This document shows positions 44,901-57,611 of a stretch of DNA of 64,000 nt, piece after piece; position 1 is the first letter of the stretch; every line of letters starts with the position of its first letter. A program made the translations under genes and the position numbers. The notes below the pieces were generated by a model. That model ran no database searches. It saw nothing but the letters and a program-made list of their open reading frames with translations, and was not told the origin of the DNA. Location: the NCBI GenBank assembly GCA_963920765.1, contig OY987242.1, positions 16,454,002 to 16,518,001 of the forward strand, read 5' to 3'. This stretch comes from Ulota crispa (taxonomy: Eukaryota; Streptophyta; Bryopsida; Orthotrichales; Orthotrichaceae).

Positions 44901-47900
44901 CTAGATTCGTCTCTGTTTCCTTCTATCCAACCCCACGACTCAGCCATTTCAATCATTTTCTTCACGTCATCGGTATTGTGCAATGGCCCAGTCCACAAAG
45001 GTCCGTTCACAGTTAGAGAGGGAACCTACAAGCACACCAAGTCAAAGCAAAATCTTCCATATTCAAAATTTTGTTATAAACAATGGAACCAATCACAAGA
45101 CCCGCCAATAGAAACCCTGCAGTGCACTACAGAACCCTGCAGCTTTGTTAACAGGAGGGAGGGGGAGGTGAGGGATATGTCTGTGGCTGGAGTCAAATCA
45201 AACAATCAAGTAATGATAGACAAAACCAAAACCGGTGAGAAAAGACCTGGATTTTTTTATTAAGTAAGATAATTGATTAAGTAGGACAAGATGCCAACTA
45301 ATGAACAAGAAAATGCTGTATTGGAGCAAAAGTTAAACCTACACATCATTCAAAAATTAGATATCCCTTCATCCGTGATTGATTTGTGGACACCAATGCT
45401 TAGAAAGATGACCCATGCATCCCATTTTGTTTTGCCCTGAGGGGTGTTTGTGAGAATTATTGAACCCCTTGAATTTGGAAGGTATTGCACTAAAAATTAC
45501 AAGTGAATCCTGTCATACTCTCGGATAGCTGAACGGACCTAGCGAAGCCTAGAGCCTAGATTTTTAGTGAAGCCTAGAGTCTAGACTTTAAGACATTTGA
45601 TTTGGTTTTATAGACACGGGTGTCCTTAATACAAGTGAGAGGGATAAGGAAGGCACTCACGGTTGCAGAAGTCGCGCAAGAGCACTTGAGGCGCCCAAGT
45701 GCACTCCATTTGATGACTTGAGTTTCACCGCAACCATTGCAAATTGCTATGAAGTTATAATCTCTGCATAGGATGATGTTAATATTATCAGCATTTACGG
45801 AGAATTTAAGAGAGCTTAAATGGGCTAGTTTATGCTAAAGAGGACCTGAAGAGGAAACCCAGCATACAAGAGGGTTTCTTCCTCTACGTTCCATGCTTGG
45901 AAGACACGCCATACTGAGGAAGATTCCCTCGTGTATCACAAATCCAAGCAAATAGGGTTGGCGATGAGGCCACAACGGCCATCCTAATTTCGGTCCAATT
46001 ACAAGGTATAAAAAAGGGGTTGATCTCGTTAACTTTTAATTTTCAGATTATTGGCCTTCGTTACCTTCCTCTATATTACTCCTGTCCCATTGAAACGCTG
46101 TTCAATTCGATCAATATTTGCAATGAATGAGAAGTGTTGAAGAACTTAGAAACGTCTATACATGATAGGTGACTACTAAACATAAACCAGAACTAAGATA
46201 TAACACGAGCAGAGAACGCCTCAAAGAAAAAAGCCTTAGCATAGAAGTAAACAGATTTGAGTCACTTCTAATTCTTTTTTTGGCTAGACATTGTCAAAAT
46301 GAATTTAAGGAAATATTAGTACAATCTGTGCCACACTGATTGCTTGAAATCTCTCTCCACTACATGTCAACTTGACGACACTATTCATGGACAATGACAA
46401 TTGTTAGTTCTAATTGTACAATCCACTTGGCATGGACCAAGACTTCCTCTAATATTGAATAAATTTTAGGTCCTGAAGGAATTTAAGGAGGTGAAATGTG
46501 ATCAATTAGCCAGGTTTTAACGAAAAATTGTTGTCAACTACCAGAATAACTATAAATTATGTGGAATTCGCTAGAGTTAGTAACAAGAACCCCTTCGATC
46601 AACACTAGAAAAAATCAAGGAAAATATTAAGGAAAAGGAAGAAAAAGAAACAAGCATGGATGATGAAAACTCACCTGGATTGAAATTTTTTACTGGGAAA
46701 TACACGAAGCATGACCCGAAAAACGGGGCCATGAAAAGAATAATGAGAAAAGACTGGATACACGTGCATGTTGCGCAGGGCTGCCTCTCGTACTACACCC
46801 CCAATCAGCATTCGGAGGCCTATTTCATTCGCGTAACTCATTGGCCTTATATACGATCCGTATGACGCTAGAGCACTACAAGAACAAAATACCAATCAGC
46901 TTCTCTCCAGTCAACATGGTGAGCATTTGGGAGGGATTCCACTCCTGAGTTACCATTTTGCACAAACCTTTAAGCGAGAAAAGGAAACAAACGCACATAA
47001 TGAGAGAAGCTTTACAAAAAATAAAAAATAGAATTTCTTACAAAGCAGAAAGCAAGTTAACCATGAGAGAGACAAGTAATGACACTGAATATGCTCTGTA
47101 AAAGACCATGGTGTACATTTCATAAAATTAAAACATACTCATCCAATAGATAGCACTACCAAGCACAATGACACAGTAAATCAGGATTTCTTAGAAATCA
47201 GCTTAATTCAAGTAGTTTGAGACAATATTATAAAAAGAACCTTCACCACGGGTGAAAGTGATAACTCCTATGGTTATTAAAAGTGTCACCGTGATATATA
47301 GAGAGGCCTCTGTATGGCATTTGTCACCATAGGGTGATCTCCTTATGAACCATGACAAAGACTCTCCTTATGACGTTGTCAAAAGTGCTTGGAATAATTA
47401 AATTTTACTGAGATTTGTTTTTAGTGAAAGCACAGAAAGCATTCCAGCGTTCTTACTTGTAGGGACGATGGCCTCCTGACGAAAGTCCATCAGTGGAAGT
47501 TGCGTAGATGAGTCCTCCGTATGAAATTGCCGAAAGTGCAGAACCAAGAAAAACGGAATCGCTGCCGAAGGAGTCCACGTCGATGAGGTCGAAGTAATTC
47601 TTTCGCATGTAGCAGTCCAGCAAGACTTTGTTGGCATCCTGAATCGTGACTTGCCATCGCCCGTTCTCATCTTTCACGTTGGGGGCAAAATTTGATTCCA
47701 GTTCCCGCAAAGGTTGCTCCTGAAAATTCAACAGCCGAAGCACATTTAGACGCTCTCACAGCAGAAACTAGACTGCCAATATCACAACACGGACACATTG
47801 ACTTGAGTCTTTTGCAAGGGAACTTTACAGCTACAACCTAGGTAATGGCAATCAAGGCCATGATCATCCAAAATAATTTGCACTTAAGTATCTTCTGAGG

Positions 47901-50900
47901 CGACAAGGTAGTTACGTACTTGCAAATTGTTTTAATGAATGTAGCCTTAACGTTATTGCCTAATCCATAATGCCAATGCAAATGGCATCTTAAACGTCCG
48001 ACTGAAAATTTGATCCTTCCAAGAACTATTTTTGAAACACAATCTGTAATCCAACAACAGGATATTGAAGATTGTATTACATTTGTCTGCCCCTAAGAAA
48101 ATCAAAATATGCTACAAGACCATAACAATCATAAATATAGGCTTCAAAGTTCAGCGCTGTATGGATACGTTTCTGTACATGATCTCTTTGGTTCCATAAC
48201 TTCTAGATCAAATTATAAATGCAATTAAGAAGAGTTAGCATTAAGAACCTCTAACTCCCGTATCAAAAACATTGACAAAAGCTTCAAAATCATGCATGGC
48301 AATTATGGTGAAGACTCTGTACCACTTTGGAAGTAGAGGCCAGAGACAAGTTGTGCGCGATCAATGGATCCAGGTTATCACATGCGTCATTTGCCCACAC
48401 AAAATCTGCTTCAGAATGGGCTAAGTAGCGAGCAGCTCGAATCCCAGAGCCACTCAGAGCATCCAACACATGGAGCCGGCCTTTCTCTTTCTTGTACACC
48501 GCAGCTGCCAAACAGCCTAAATCTCGTCCAACAGCACTTTCCTCCCGGTAGAACGAGGATCCCACCAGAAATTGGACCCCACGCTCACTTCTCATGTTCT
48601 CTGTTTCCGGCACATGCTCGGGTTGCTCTGCCACCATGCATAATCAGACAAAAAGGGTGTGAGATGGACAAAAAAAATGGAGAACTAAACTACCGAAGAA
48701 TTGATCCACTTTTGAAGCAATCAGCTCCAAATTTTAGACATGCAGAGACGGTCAAATGAACCCGGAAAACTAAGGAATGGAAAAAGAAAGTGAATAATTA
48801 TAACGTGAATCCTCTGCAAAAATTACATAATCAGAAAAAAAATCTAGATTTCTGTCCTGCTCTTCGTTCTTTGATTCGAAAGGTGTTCACCCAGGTATAT
48901 ATCCTTACGAATGATATGAAACCTCAAGCTCACGAGATTCAAACATAAATACCGTAGAATCCAAAAGATTTAATAGGAAATGTACTGCTCACTATTCGCA
49001 AGGCTGATCAGGAGACATGCAAGCTGGCGAACCTAGCAGTGGGCGTCAAACCTGGCATATTTGAAGGTTTCCGGATAACTCTGTCCAGATTTTTTTGTAA
49101 AGTTACGGGGTGGTGACTGAACCAAATTCTCCAAAGTTATCCCCCTTTCAAAGCTTCACAAACTACATGATAAAAATTTGAGTAAATCTTCATAACTTAC
49201 TTATGGGATAATGTCACAAAGATTGATGTGTGAGGAGGGTGTGACATTAAAGAGAGAGGGTGTGATATCAAAGAGGGAGGGTGTCATATTAAAGAGGTTA
49301 GGGTGTGATATTACAGAGGTAATTTAGATTTTTGTAGTATGATTAGTAATAACAATAACATCTTTAATGTCACAATCTCCCTCTTTAATATCACACCCTC
49401 CCTATTTAGTATCACACTCTCCCTCTTTAGTATCACAGTCTCCCTCTAGAAGAGAGCTACAAGATCACTTGATAACTTTTATAAAGAGAGGCCATAACTA
49501 GTTTAAGTTTCAATCACCTCTAGAGGTGGGTGATGAAGTTATCATGCCTTACAACTTCAAAAAGTGGTTGAGTTGTGGGGAGGACCCAGCCAAACTTGTC
49601 AGGTGGGAAATAGCCAGGCTTGACACCCACTAGTGGTACTGCAAGACTTATCATGATTAAAATAATCAAACAAAATTGACTGGCCTTAAACCCTAAACCC
49701 TCAATCCTAAAATTGCAGCGGATTGTATTCTATCATGATTAGGAAATATTTCCCTCCAACTAAACATACTCACAAGATTGCCAGTGTCCCGCACCGACAG
49801 CCTAAAGGTCATGGAACTCAAACGACTCGGCCATAGAATCCAAAAGTTTTATCATAAATTTGCTGCTCACCATTCTTAAAACTGATTATGACACTTACAA
49901 ACTACGAAACCAGTCGTACTGGAAAACCAATGACATTGTCAATACTAATAACAACCCCACCATGGTTCCAGCATCCTAAACCCTAAAAATGGATGGAATT
50001 GCATTTTAAAGCGACTATGAAGTAATTAGACCCAACTAAACATACCTATCGAACTGCCAATGCTGTAACTCTGAAATTGCACAAGAAATTTGAACAGCCA
50101 TCACCAAACACTAATGACACTCCACCACAGCTCTAGACCGAAAACCCTAAACCCTAAAATTGCAGTGAATTGCATTCTAATGAGATTAGGAAGTACATGA
50201 CATACCTGTAAGACTGTCGATGTCCTGTAACTCGGAAACTGCACAAGAGATTTGAGTGACACTGCGAGTGTGTCTCAATCTGAGCGAATTTGGACACGTT
50301 TGAAAGAAGAAGACGGGTACGGGCTGCCAAACGCTCACAACGAGCCGTGGCCAGGTCGTCATTGAATGTAGCGCATGTGCTTGATGCCCCTCAAATCTAT
50401 TGTCGCAAACAAGCTTACTCACGATATTGTAAGAATTGCAATGCCCCCCAGGTCATGGTTTGGAGCAATTCCTCGTAGCCGATAAGTTCCGCGTCCTGCT
50501 CGAAAGCGATAAGCACAAGAACTTCCCAATTTTGCTGTTTGTGAGCACGACCTAGTGTTCCAAGCATGAGATCCGCTGGCTTCGAATTGTGGAAATTGTT
50601 GCTGGCTATGAGAAGTGAAACTGCTGTCACCAAAAGATGTAACGCTTCCTCTTCATTGGTGGCTAAATACACGTAGCCTCTCAACGGAGGAACCTAGAAG
50701 ATTATAAAAGCCACTATGTTCTAATCATCACGATTTCATAACATTCTTGGCGAGAGTACAATTCATCCTCTAGAGGTATCTTAATGCACACGAAATTCTC
50801 CAATTTCAAGAGCAGAAGATATATTTTTGACTCGTAACAAATTTCAACAGTTTAGTCAGCATGTATGTCACCTGAATCTTGCTGAGAATTTCAGAGTCCG

Positions 50901-51165
50901 CTCCTGGTTTCTCGTGATTGCGTTACCCAAAGGTTTCTCTTCAGCCAGTTTTGTTGAATCTTCTTAAGGAAACTATACGTACTAACGGAAGCTTTTAAGA
51001 TTGCTGACTAAGTTGCGACGCATTTAATAGCTTGTTTCGTTCTGGTTCTAAAATCTCCATACCACAATATTTTGCATCCAAATTAGGTACTCCTACCTTG
51101 GTTGTATTCACTTCTGAGTGCCAATTCCCTCTTCCTTGACAACCTGTTGTTTGAATTTCCATCGC
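41935..51165 (-). CDS. tRNA (guanine-26-N2)-dimethyltransferase, plant TRM1-like
   Basis: Minus-strand exons, all phase-continuous: 51165-51097, 50903-50872, 50693-50423, 50238-50206, 48627-48323, 47719-47457, 46875-46675, 45763-45661, 45025-44792, 43438-43376, 42042-41935. They encode about 559 residues; the first exon starts in mid-codon, so the true start lies above 51165. The enzyme methylates G26 of tRNA with S-adenosylmethionine. The SAM site DALSGSGIRAARYLA, the LIDVDSFGS segment, SSGGHRPYN and EIGLRMLIGGVVREAA are diagnostic of the TRM1 family. A small cysteine cluster (CNGCG..CSC, exon 45763-45661) and a C-terminal SRSHIKPNAIKTNC segment follow, as in the plant proteins predicted to enter plastids or mitochondria. 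About 130 N-terminal residues are not recognised. Introns are long and hold MITE Q. Confidence 0.9.
49032..49635. mobile_element. MITE Q in TRM1 intron, with inverted minisatellite arms
   Basis: Ends CTAGCAGTGGGCGTCAAACC and its diverged complement (GGCTTGACACCCACTAG). Internally AGGGTGTGATATTAAAGAGG-like units run in one direction at 49240-49320 and as complements at 49360-49450, giving a strongly pairing core. No coding capacity. Confidence 0.75.
49760..50240 (-). repeat. tandem duplication that includes a TRM1 microexon
   Basis: The 33 bp exon at 50206-50238 with its acceptor and donor is repeated 160 bp further into the intron (donor GTATGT at about 50045, exon-like sequence to about 50070), and a more diverged copy lies near 49765-49800. 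Each unit also carries an AAACCCTAAA motif. The nearest copy keeps the 5' splice site and an acceptor-like CAATTTCAG. Confidence 0.75.
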
Positions 51166-51862
51166 CTACAAACAGCCATAAATTGGGTCTCTTGAAATCA
51201 GGTCTTGGAATTTAAGGCCTGATTACCTGTTTCAATTCCTACCATCGTTATTAAATTGCAATTGCTACCGAAGACAGGTATTGGAAAGACAATATGTTGC
51301 ATATAATAACAATCTCATCCAGAGACGTAGAATGTAAATCCTGCATAGGGGATGCTCCCAGGGTTACGTATTACGTAAACTAAACCAACCCTAGCCATTC
51401 AAGTAGAAAGAAACCAATCATTCTCCATTGTTCATGGCATTTCATGCTCAAGGTCACAAACATTGTTGGCCACGGAAAATTTTCCATTCAACGAAATACT
51501 TGGGCACCTTGTTGTGCTCACATCGTGCAACTTTGAAAAGTGCAGTATTTGACTCCTATATGTATGCCTGATGCCATGCAATAGCACTAAATCAAAAGCT
51601 GTTAGTAAAGCAAAGAACGTCGTGTTCTAGAAGCGTACGAAAGGATCCTCAACATCTATGGAAATTCGTACGTGGATAAATTGTCTGTTGCAAGAGTAAA
51701 GTGTTTGAGACACCCACTCAAGGAATAGAACACTAACTGAGGAACAAAGAGAATGTCTCTTAATGCTATACAATAATTAGAAAAAACCAAGACATGTGGT
51801 CGTAGTAAGCATTAACATTGCTCCTATCCGTGTGCAAACGCAGAAATGATAAAACGCTCAAG

Positions 51863-54800
51863 TTAGAGTGATTTCCACGAGCTTAGCTTTGAATGATCCA
51901 CAACCCGCTGGTTTTTCTGGTTAACAAGAATCATGTCTTCAAATTCCGCATTCCATATCACCTGGTCGTCAAATACCGAATAATACTGCACGTGGAAGAT
52001 AGGCTGCATAGACGACCTCTCCAAACCACCCTGTCGAAAATCCACAGCTCTTTTCGGTCACTTCCATAACTGCCACGAAATTGTATTCCAGACACAACTT
52101 CTAAGCATACAATTCTACGAGCTTGGCAGGACAGAACAATTGGACATACAGCGGTAAAATACAATATATCGAGATACTGAAGACTCCAGAAATAGACCTC
52201 TGGAACAACATACATCGAAGTCTCCTCCGGGGATAAACAAATACTACTAATATTTCTGCATGGTCTACTTAAGTTAATAGACTCTACACACCAAAAGAAC
52301 AAGCACCGCATGTTTCGGAATTAAGCGAATAGGTAAGACGCACTAAGAAGATTATCTCAAGTATGCGAGGCAGAATGATTTTAAAAAATACTGATAAAAT
52401 TCCTTTAAAACTGAATTAGTATGAGTTACCTTGAAAAATGTCATCAAAATAGTAGCAAAATATTTCAATAAACAATACAAAGGAAATTTTGAATAGTACA
52501 TACTAATAATTCACTGAAATATTTATACAACTATATAGCAAAATTAGCGTGAGCATGAATTTGACTATTCAAACTACTGGAGTGTTTGAAATAAATGGCG
52601 TAGACAGTGAAAAGTTCCGCACTATTCACGTGCCACCTTGTTTCTAGGAGCAAGATCAATCAGTTGAGAAAAATAACTTGCTAAACAAAGGCTTCCCTGA
52701 TGGGTAGAGGCCATCATGCTCAATTTATACCGACAAGACTAGACTAGGTGCCCGTCGGATCCACTTACCACGCTTAAAACAAAGATGGCATCATCCAGGC
52801 GCAGCGACTGTGGAGTTTGAGAATACAGAGGACTGCTCTCATCAATAATATGGCGAACGAGCATTCCTTGGTCAAGGAGAGGTATCTGTGACCGTACCTA
52901 CTCTTAGTCAACACACATGCACGTACAAAATAGTACATTATTTTTGAACTCTTGGCAAATGCAGATGATAGAAGACGAAGATAACTTACAACCTACGCTC
53001 CTCAGTAAGTCTTACACCGCATGACTCAGCTCATATGTACATTTCATGCTGAATCTATACAGTAGACTTTGGGCCATTTCTGAAGTACTTCGAACAAAAA
53101 GCTATTTTGGTTCCAGGAGTTACTCAGCTTATGACAAGTATCTGCATCATTCTTTTTTCATAGTGACAAAGGTGAAAGTATTAAATTTAAGAACTTACCA
53201 GCTTCAAAGAATTTGAACCACGAAAGTACGAACCCTCACTAGAAAATGTGTTAAACCTGTACGTCAGATCCACCTTCACATTAACAAGCTCACATGGCTG
53301 AGGTCCAGCTAGCACGCATCTTGTTGATAGTACTCTGCACATTCACAGCCATCAAGAAGATTCATTTCACCATCGGATCAACTATTTCTTGAACGTGCGC
53401 CTCACTCAGGACAATAGTTACGGATTCACTAGAATGAATAAGAGTGAGTTTTAAGTGAGCGCACTTTTTCAAGGCTTGCCCTGTTTGACCTCTACGTTTG
53501 TTGTTGGAGCAAATAAGAGCTACATTTGAACTCCTCACAGGTTCCGAGGGCTGCAGTAGTCTTGCAAACACTGCCACGAAAATCAATGTCAGATTTCAAA
53601 ATCCCAAGTTAAGATTGAAACATTGACCTTTTATTGACTCAGCTCAATCGAGAACGACAGCTTGCCAAACGAGTGCCCGACAGTGTGATTGATCAGTATA
53701 GGAAACTAGTGGGATAATAGAGTATTATTATTACGCAGGCGATTCTATAATTCTGGATCCATGGGACATTTCGTACCTGCTGCACTCAGAAAAGCAAGAG
53801 TGAGCTGAGCGCACAAGGCATTGAGATTTGCAACCACCAAAGTGTAGGGTGAAAGGGGTGCAATGTCTGGCTGCAGGCCCGTTGAGAGGGAGAGACTGAA
53901 CATGAAAACCTGGAATAAAGTCAGCCAGGACAGCTCAAGTCCAATGGCACCATCATCAATACCTGGGAAATCAACACAGAGCCACAGATTCTTAACGAAG
54001 AGATTTATAATCACGCAACGCTCTTCAAGGCTTATGGTGAGAATAGTACAGACATGCCTTCGCTAAACCCACAGGTGCAGATCTTGCATGTTCCCATATG
54101 TTACATACATTACATAGAAAAAGTTCTAAGACAAAGCGATTCTAAATTCCAACACTACTTGGCAGTTGCAACTCGCATCCAAAAAGCCAACACCCAACCC
54201 TCCGGTATCCTGTATGACCTAAGATGAATATAAACTTTCACATATTTAATCATACTCATGAAAGTTTTTACTGTAACTACGAAAAACGTAGAGCAGGAAC
54301 TAAAACTCTCTGAAAATGAAGAAACAAAGGAGAGAGATTATCCAAAATACGAGAGAACAACTGAACACATTGACAGCCTTATGTTGAGTTTGATACCAGT
54401 AGAAGCCTTCATAAACTCCCGTACTGTGTCATCATATGCTAATCCTTGGAATTCGGGCAAGTACAAGAGAGTAAAAATTGCGCTGAGTGCCAGGGGGACA
54501 GCCGCCATTCCTAATGCAAAATCTGGGAGAGGCTTCTTCAACATAAAGAAATAAAAATCACGAAGTTTGACAAGTATCCCTTGGTCTTCTTGTAAGACTT
54601 TGTGATTCTTCAGCCCTCTCAAACCCCGGAATTCAGGACGATTAGAGGTAGCAGACTCCTCAAACTCATCTTCTGAATCTACTCCATATTTCAGAAACTC
54701 AGTCACAGAACTGGAAAACTTAGTTGCTGTTCTAGTCACGGATTCCGACACTTGAGTAGCAGTTGCGCTTATTGAGTCAACCACTTGCCCGGCAGTACTG

Positions 54801-57038
54801 GCTACTGATTCTGTAGGTAAAAAAGTACTCGAACGGACCTGCTGAACCTGCTCACTCACAAGTGCCGACACCTGCACGTATTGAAAGGTACATATAAAAT
54901 CGTTACACTAAATAACGTATTCGACGATTGAGTAAAGAACAGATAAAAGCATTTTAAGATAGAACTGCAACCAAGTGGAGATAATGACAAACTTTGATAC
55001 ACGACGTGCACAAATTGTTTGGAATGTTCTTTTAAACACATTTACAACAACTGCCACAACTTGCACTCTAAGCGCGTAGGAAGGCTACTGCAACCAACAT
55101 CCTCAAACATTTATAATTATAAAGAAAACAGTAAAAATAGTAAGCTCTTGACATCAGTTTCAAGGCTACTGGTCAACCGTTTAGTGCACACAATGTAGTC
55201 AGCGAATTGGCTGGAGATGAGCTACCTGATCAATTATAACGCCGACTTGCTCAACGACAGGTTCCGGAACAACGTCCAGAACTGGTTTTAGCACTTTCGC
55301 TTCAAGATTTTCCGATTTCTAAAACAAGGATCACATCAAGCACACCTCATCAGAAGCAAATACTTTACACACTGACATAAAACCTCGAGATATTAAAGCA
55401 ACTGGAAAAAAGAACACATTTTTGCATCACGCACCGCTTTGCCAGCTCTTCCTTGTTATCGTGGTTTTCAGATTCACCTGAGGATTTTCGGTCATCTCCT
55501 TACAGGAATCAACTTTATTATTCGCAGCCGCCTGAATTTCTACATCCGTCAGTTTTAGATCTCGCTGGTCGAACTGGGCTTCTTGATCAAAGCTTTTCGT
55601 CTTTAAAGATCCCTTAGCTCCAGGAAATTTCTTTGTTGGTCTATTCTTCAGAGCCAGTTCCGGGGCATTGGAAGTGAATGGTTGAGTAAGAGCACCCTCG
55701 TTGCTTACAACCGTCGGTTGCACATTCCCTCCATGATCGAACTTCTCTCTTCGTGCACTATCTTGAGCTGTCAGCTTGGGATTCTGTTCGATGTTGTCAA
55801 TATCCTCTAAACCTAGCAATCTCGAGAGACGAGCCCCTTCCTCAAAATCAAAAGACTTCTCTATTGATCGTTTATCTAAGAATAATTCATGCACATTCAC
55901 CGTAGCACGCTCAAGAGGTGCATCCTTCCACCCAGACTTCGCCCTACCCTGTATCGCTCGTTCAATTGGTTGGATTTTAGTCGAACGCGGACTTCTCTGT
56001 CGCTGCTGCTTGACGTCGACAAGATGGGAAGCAGCTGGAGTTTCAGAAGCAGATTCATTTAGTCGAATAGAATTTGTACGTAGATCATACGTAGCAATTC
56101 CTGCAGCGTATGCTTTTTTCTTCTTTCTTTTTATTTCCCCCATTCTTTTCCTGCCTAATGAAATATCTTGATCGTTATCTTCATTTCCACCAATTAATGC
56201 GTTCTCTCCCTGTCCTTTCTCTCCTACTCCAACATTGCCACTCTCTGCTTGAATACCATTCTCAGTGTTTGGGCTCCTTCCGTCAGATTGCCGTCGATCT
56301 ACAAAGTCCGACTCTTCTTGCAAAACGGAATCTGTACCTAGGGTATGACTGCTACCATTCTCGGCACTGGTAACACCGCGTTCGTATGTGAAACCACATT
56401 GATCGCTATCCGAACTTTTGTTGCTAATGCCTTCGACATGACTCGCCATCTGTTGCAAACTCCGGGGAATAAATTCCTGAAGTAGCATCATGTGGAGGTT
56501 AGAATTTGTATGCTAGATATATTAGTAGATGTAAAGACGAAAGAAATTTATACTTTGTATATACCTTGCTTGAATCTCTTGCATCTTCAGGATCACTTGT
56601 GGTTACAATATTCTCATGAGGCGGTGGACGAGAACGAGTCCAAGTTTTCCCGGCTTCTGAGTTCTTTAAACCCCACAATGATATGGAGGCACTAGACAAA
56701 GGAGTGGTGTGTCGATGGGTAGCTTGAACTGGAAATTGCAGCTTCACAATACTCTTCTTGATGGGCCCACACAAGGGTCGAATGCTGTAAACCACACCAC
56801 ATTCAAAAATTCCGTTTAAAAAGACTAAAAAAACTCACTAGGCAGAACTACAAGCGATTTTGAGAGAAATATATGACTCAATCAGACGCATCACGGAATT
56901 TGTGAAAAAAATTAAGGAGATGCTATGTGAATAGCATCCAGGCTCGCTTGGCTTTGCTGATAAACAAAGCAAGACATTGCTTTTAACGAAATTATAGAAT
57001 AACGCATGGAGTTAGAACATTTGCTTGAGAAGCTTACC
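51863..57038 (-). CDS. Kir-family (inward-rectifier) channel-like protein with degenerate filter
   Basis: Minus-strand coding exons: 56784-56565, 56476-55478, 55318-55226, 54871-54397, 53962-53777, 53570-53465, 53334-53199, 52897-52769, 52030-51863, about 836 residues. A further exon probably ends at 57038 (donor AAG/GTAAGC), but no in-frame ATG was found, so the start is unresolved. The first ~430 residues are polar and disordered, with a basic KRKKKK tract and a serine/arginine-rich start that could be a transit peptide. Then come an amphipathic stretch, a first membrane helix (54458-54526), a pore-like segment and second helix (exon 53962-53777), and a cytoplasmic Kir-type beta domain with VNVKVDLTYR, VRHIIDESSPLYSQTPQSL and DQVIWNAEFEDMI. 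The potassium filter TxGYG is replaced by S-T-G-L-Q-P before DIAPLSP. So the fold is Kir-like but potassium selectivity is doubtful. The donor at 53465 is the least certain border. Confidence 0.75.
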
Positions 57039-57104
57039 TTCGAGATATGATTACTCTCCGAGAAAGGATTAAAACGGTTTAATTCTTATAATTTCCGTCG
57101 ATGA

Positions 57105-57611
57105 GTCTGTTTCCGATATTTGATTTTGCCCCGAGTGCAAGTACGAATGCCGCATTTGACGACGAAAGTAATGACGGCATCATCACACCTGCTCTTTTCT
57201 ATGTCAGTTCCAAGTTTCCAGTTCATCGAACTCGCTTTGTTTCATACCTCGGCTTGATAAAACAAGATCTGCCACATGAGCTGCCATATAGATACAGTAA
57301 CTAAGAAACGCTAGAAACCAGGAAGATCACATCTCGAGTCAAAAAGAATATACAAAATATCTGGATAATACTCGCAGAAGATTTTATCCTGGTTAGCGGG
57401 TTCTCGAATTACTGCTGTCTAATACCTTTTTCATGCCTGACACTCGCACTCCCAACTGAATGTCACCTTCCGCAAAATCCTTTTTCCTACAGAACAAAAG
57501 CAAGACAACAGTGCGTGTTTCTGTTAGACACGAACTTATCTTGAGCACTCTACCAGCCTAACTACAGTATATGAAAAAGAAAGAAAGAAAAAAAGAGAAA
57601 GAAAGAGCGAC
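57105..57611. other. upstream flank of the Kir-like gene
   Basis: Contains a short ATG-initiated minus-strand frame at about 57185 that ends before the 57038 donor in another phase, so it does not supply the missing start. An AG-rich run (57570-57605) precedes the MITE. Promoter or 5' leader sequence is likely but no element is certain. Confidence 0.35.

Noticed and set aside
49230..49450. Regular short repeats resembling a CRISPR array
   Set aside because: Units are inverted relative to each other, lack unique equal-length spacers and lie in a plant MITE.
50206..50362. An ATG at 50362 opening a 52-codon frame that reads into the TRM1 microexon and looks like a transit peptide
   Set aside because: A strong acceptor (CTTGTGCAG) lies inside it at 50239 and the upstream exons 51165-51097, 50903-50872 and 50693-50423 join to the microexon in phase, so I treat the ATG frame as intron sequence. 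It remains a possible alternative start.
55427..55477. Extension of the Kir-like exon to the frame end at 55427
   Set aside because: The donor CAG/GTGAAT at 55477 keeps phase with the next exon (55318-55226), while later donors do not.
57104..57200. ATG-initiated minus-strand frame as the start of the Kir-like protein
   Set aside because: It ends at a stop in a different phase before the 57038 donor, so it cannot join the downstream exons as drawn.
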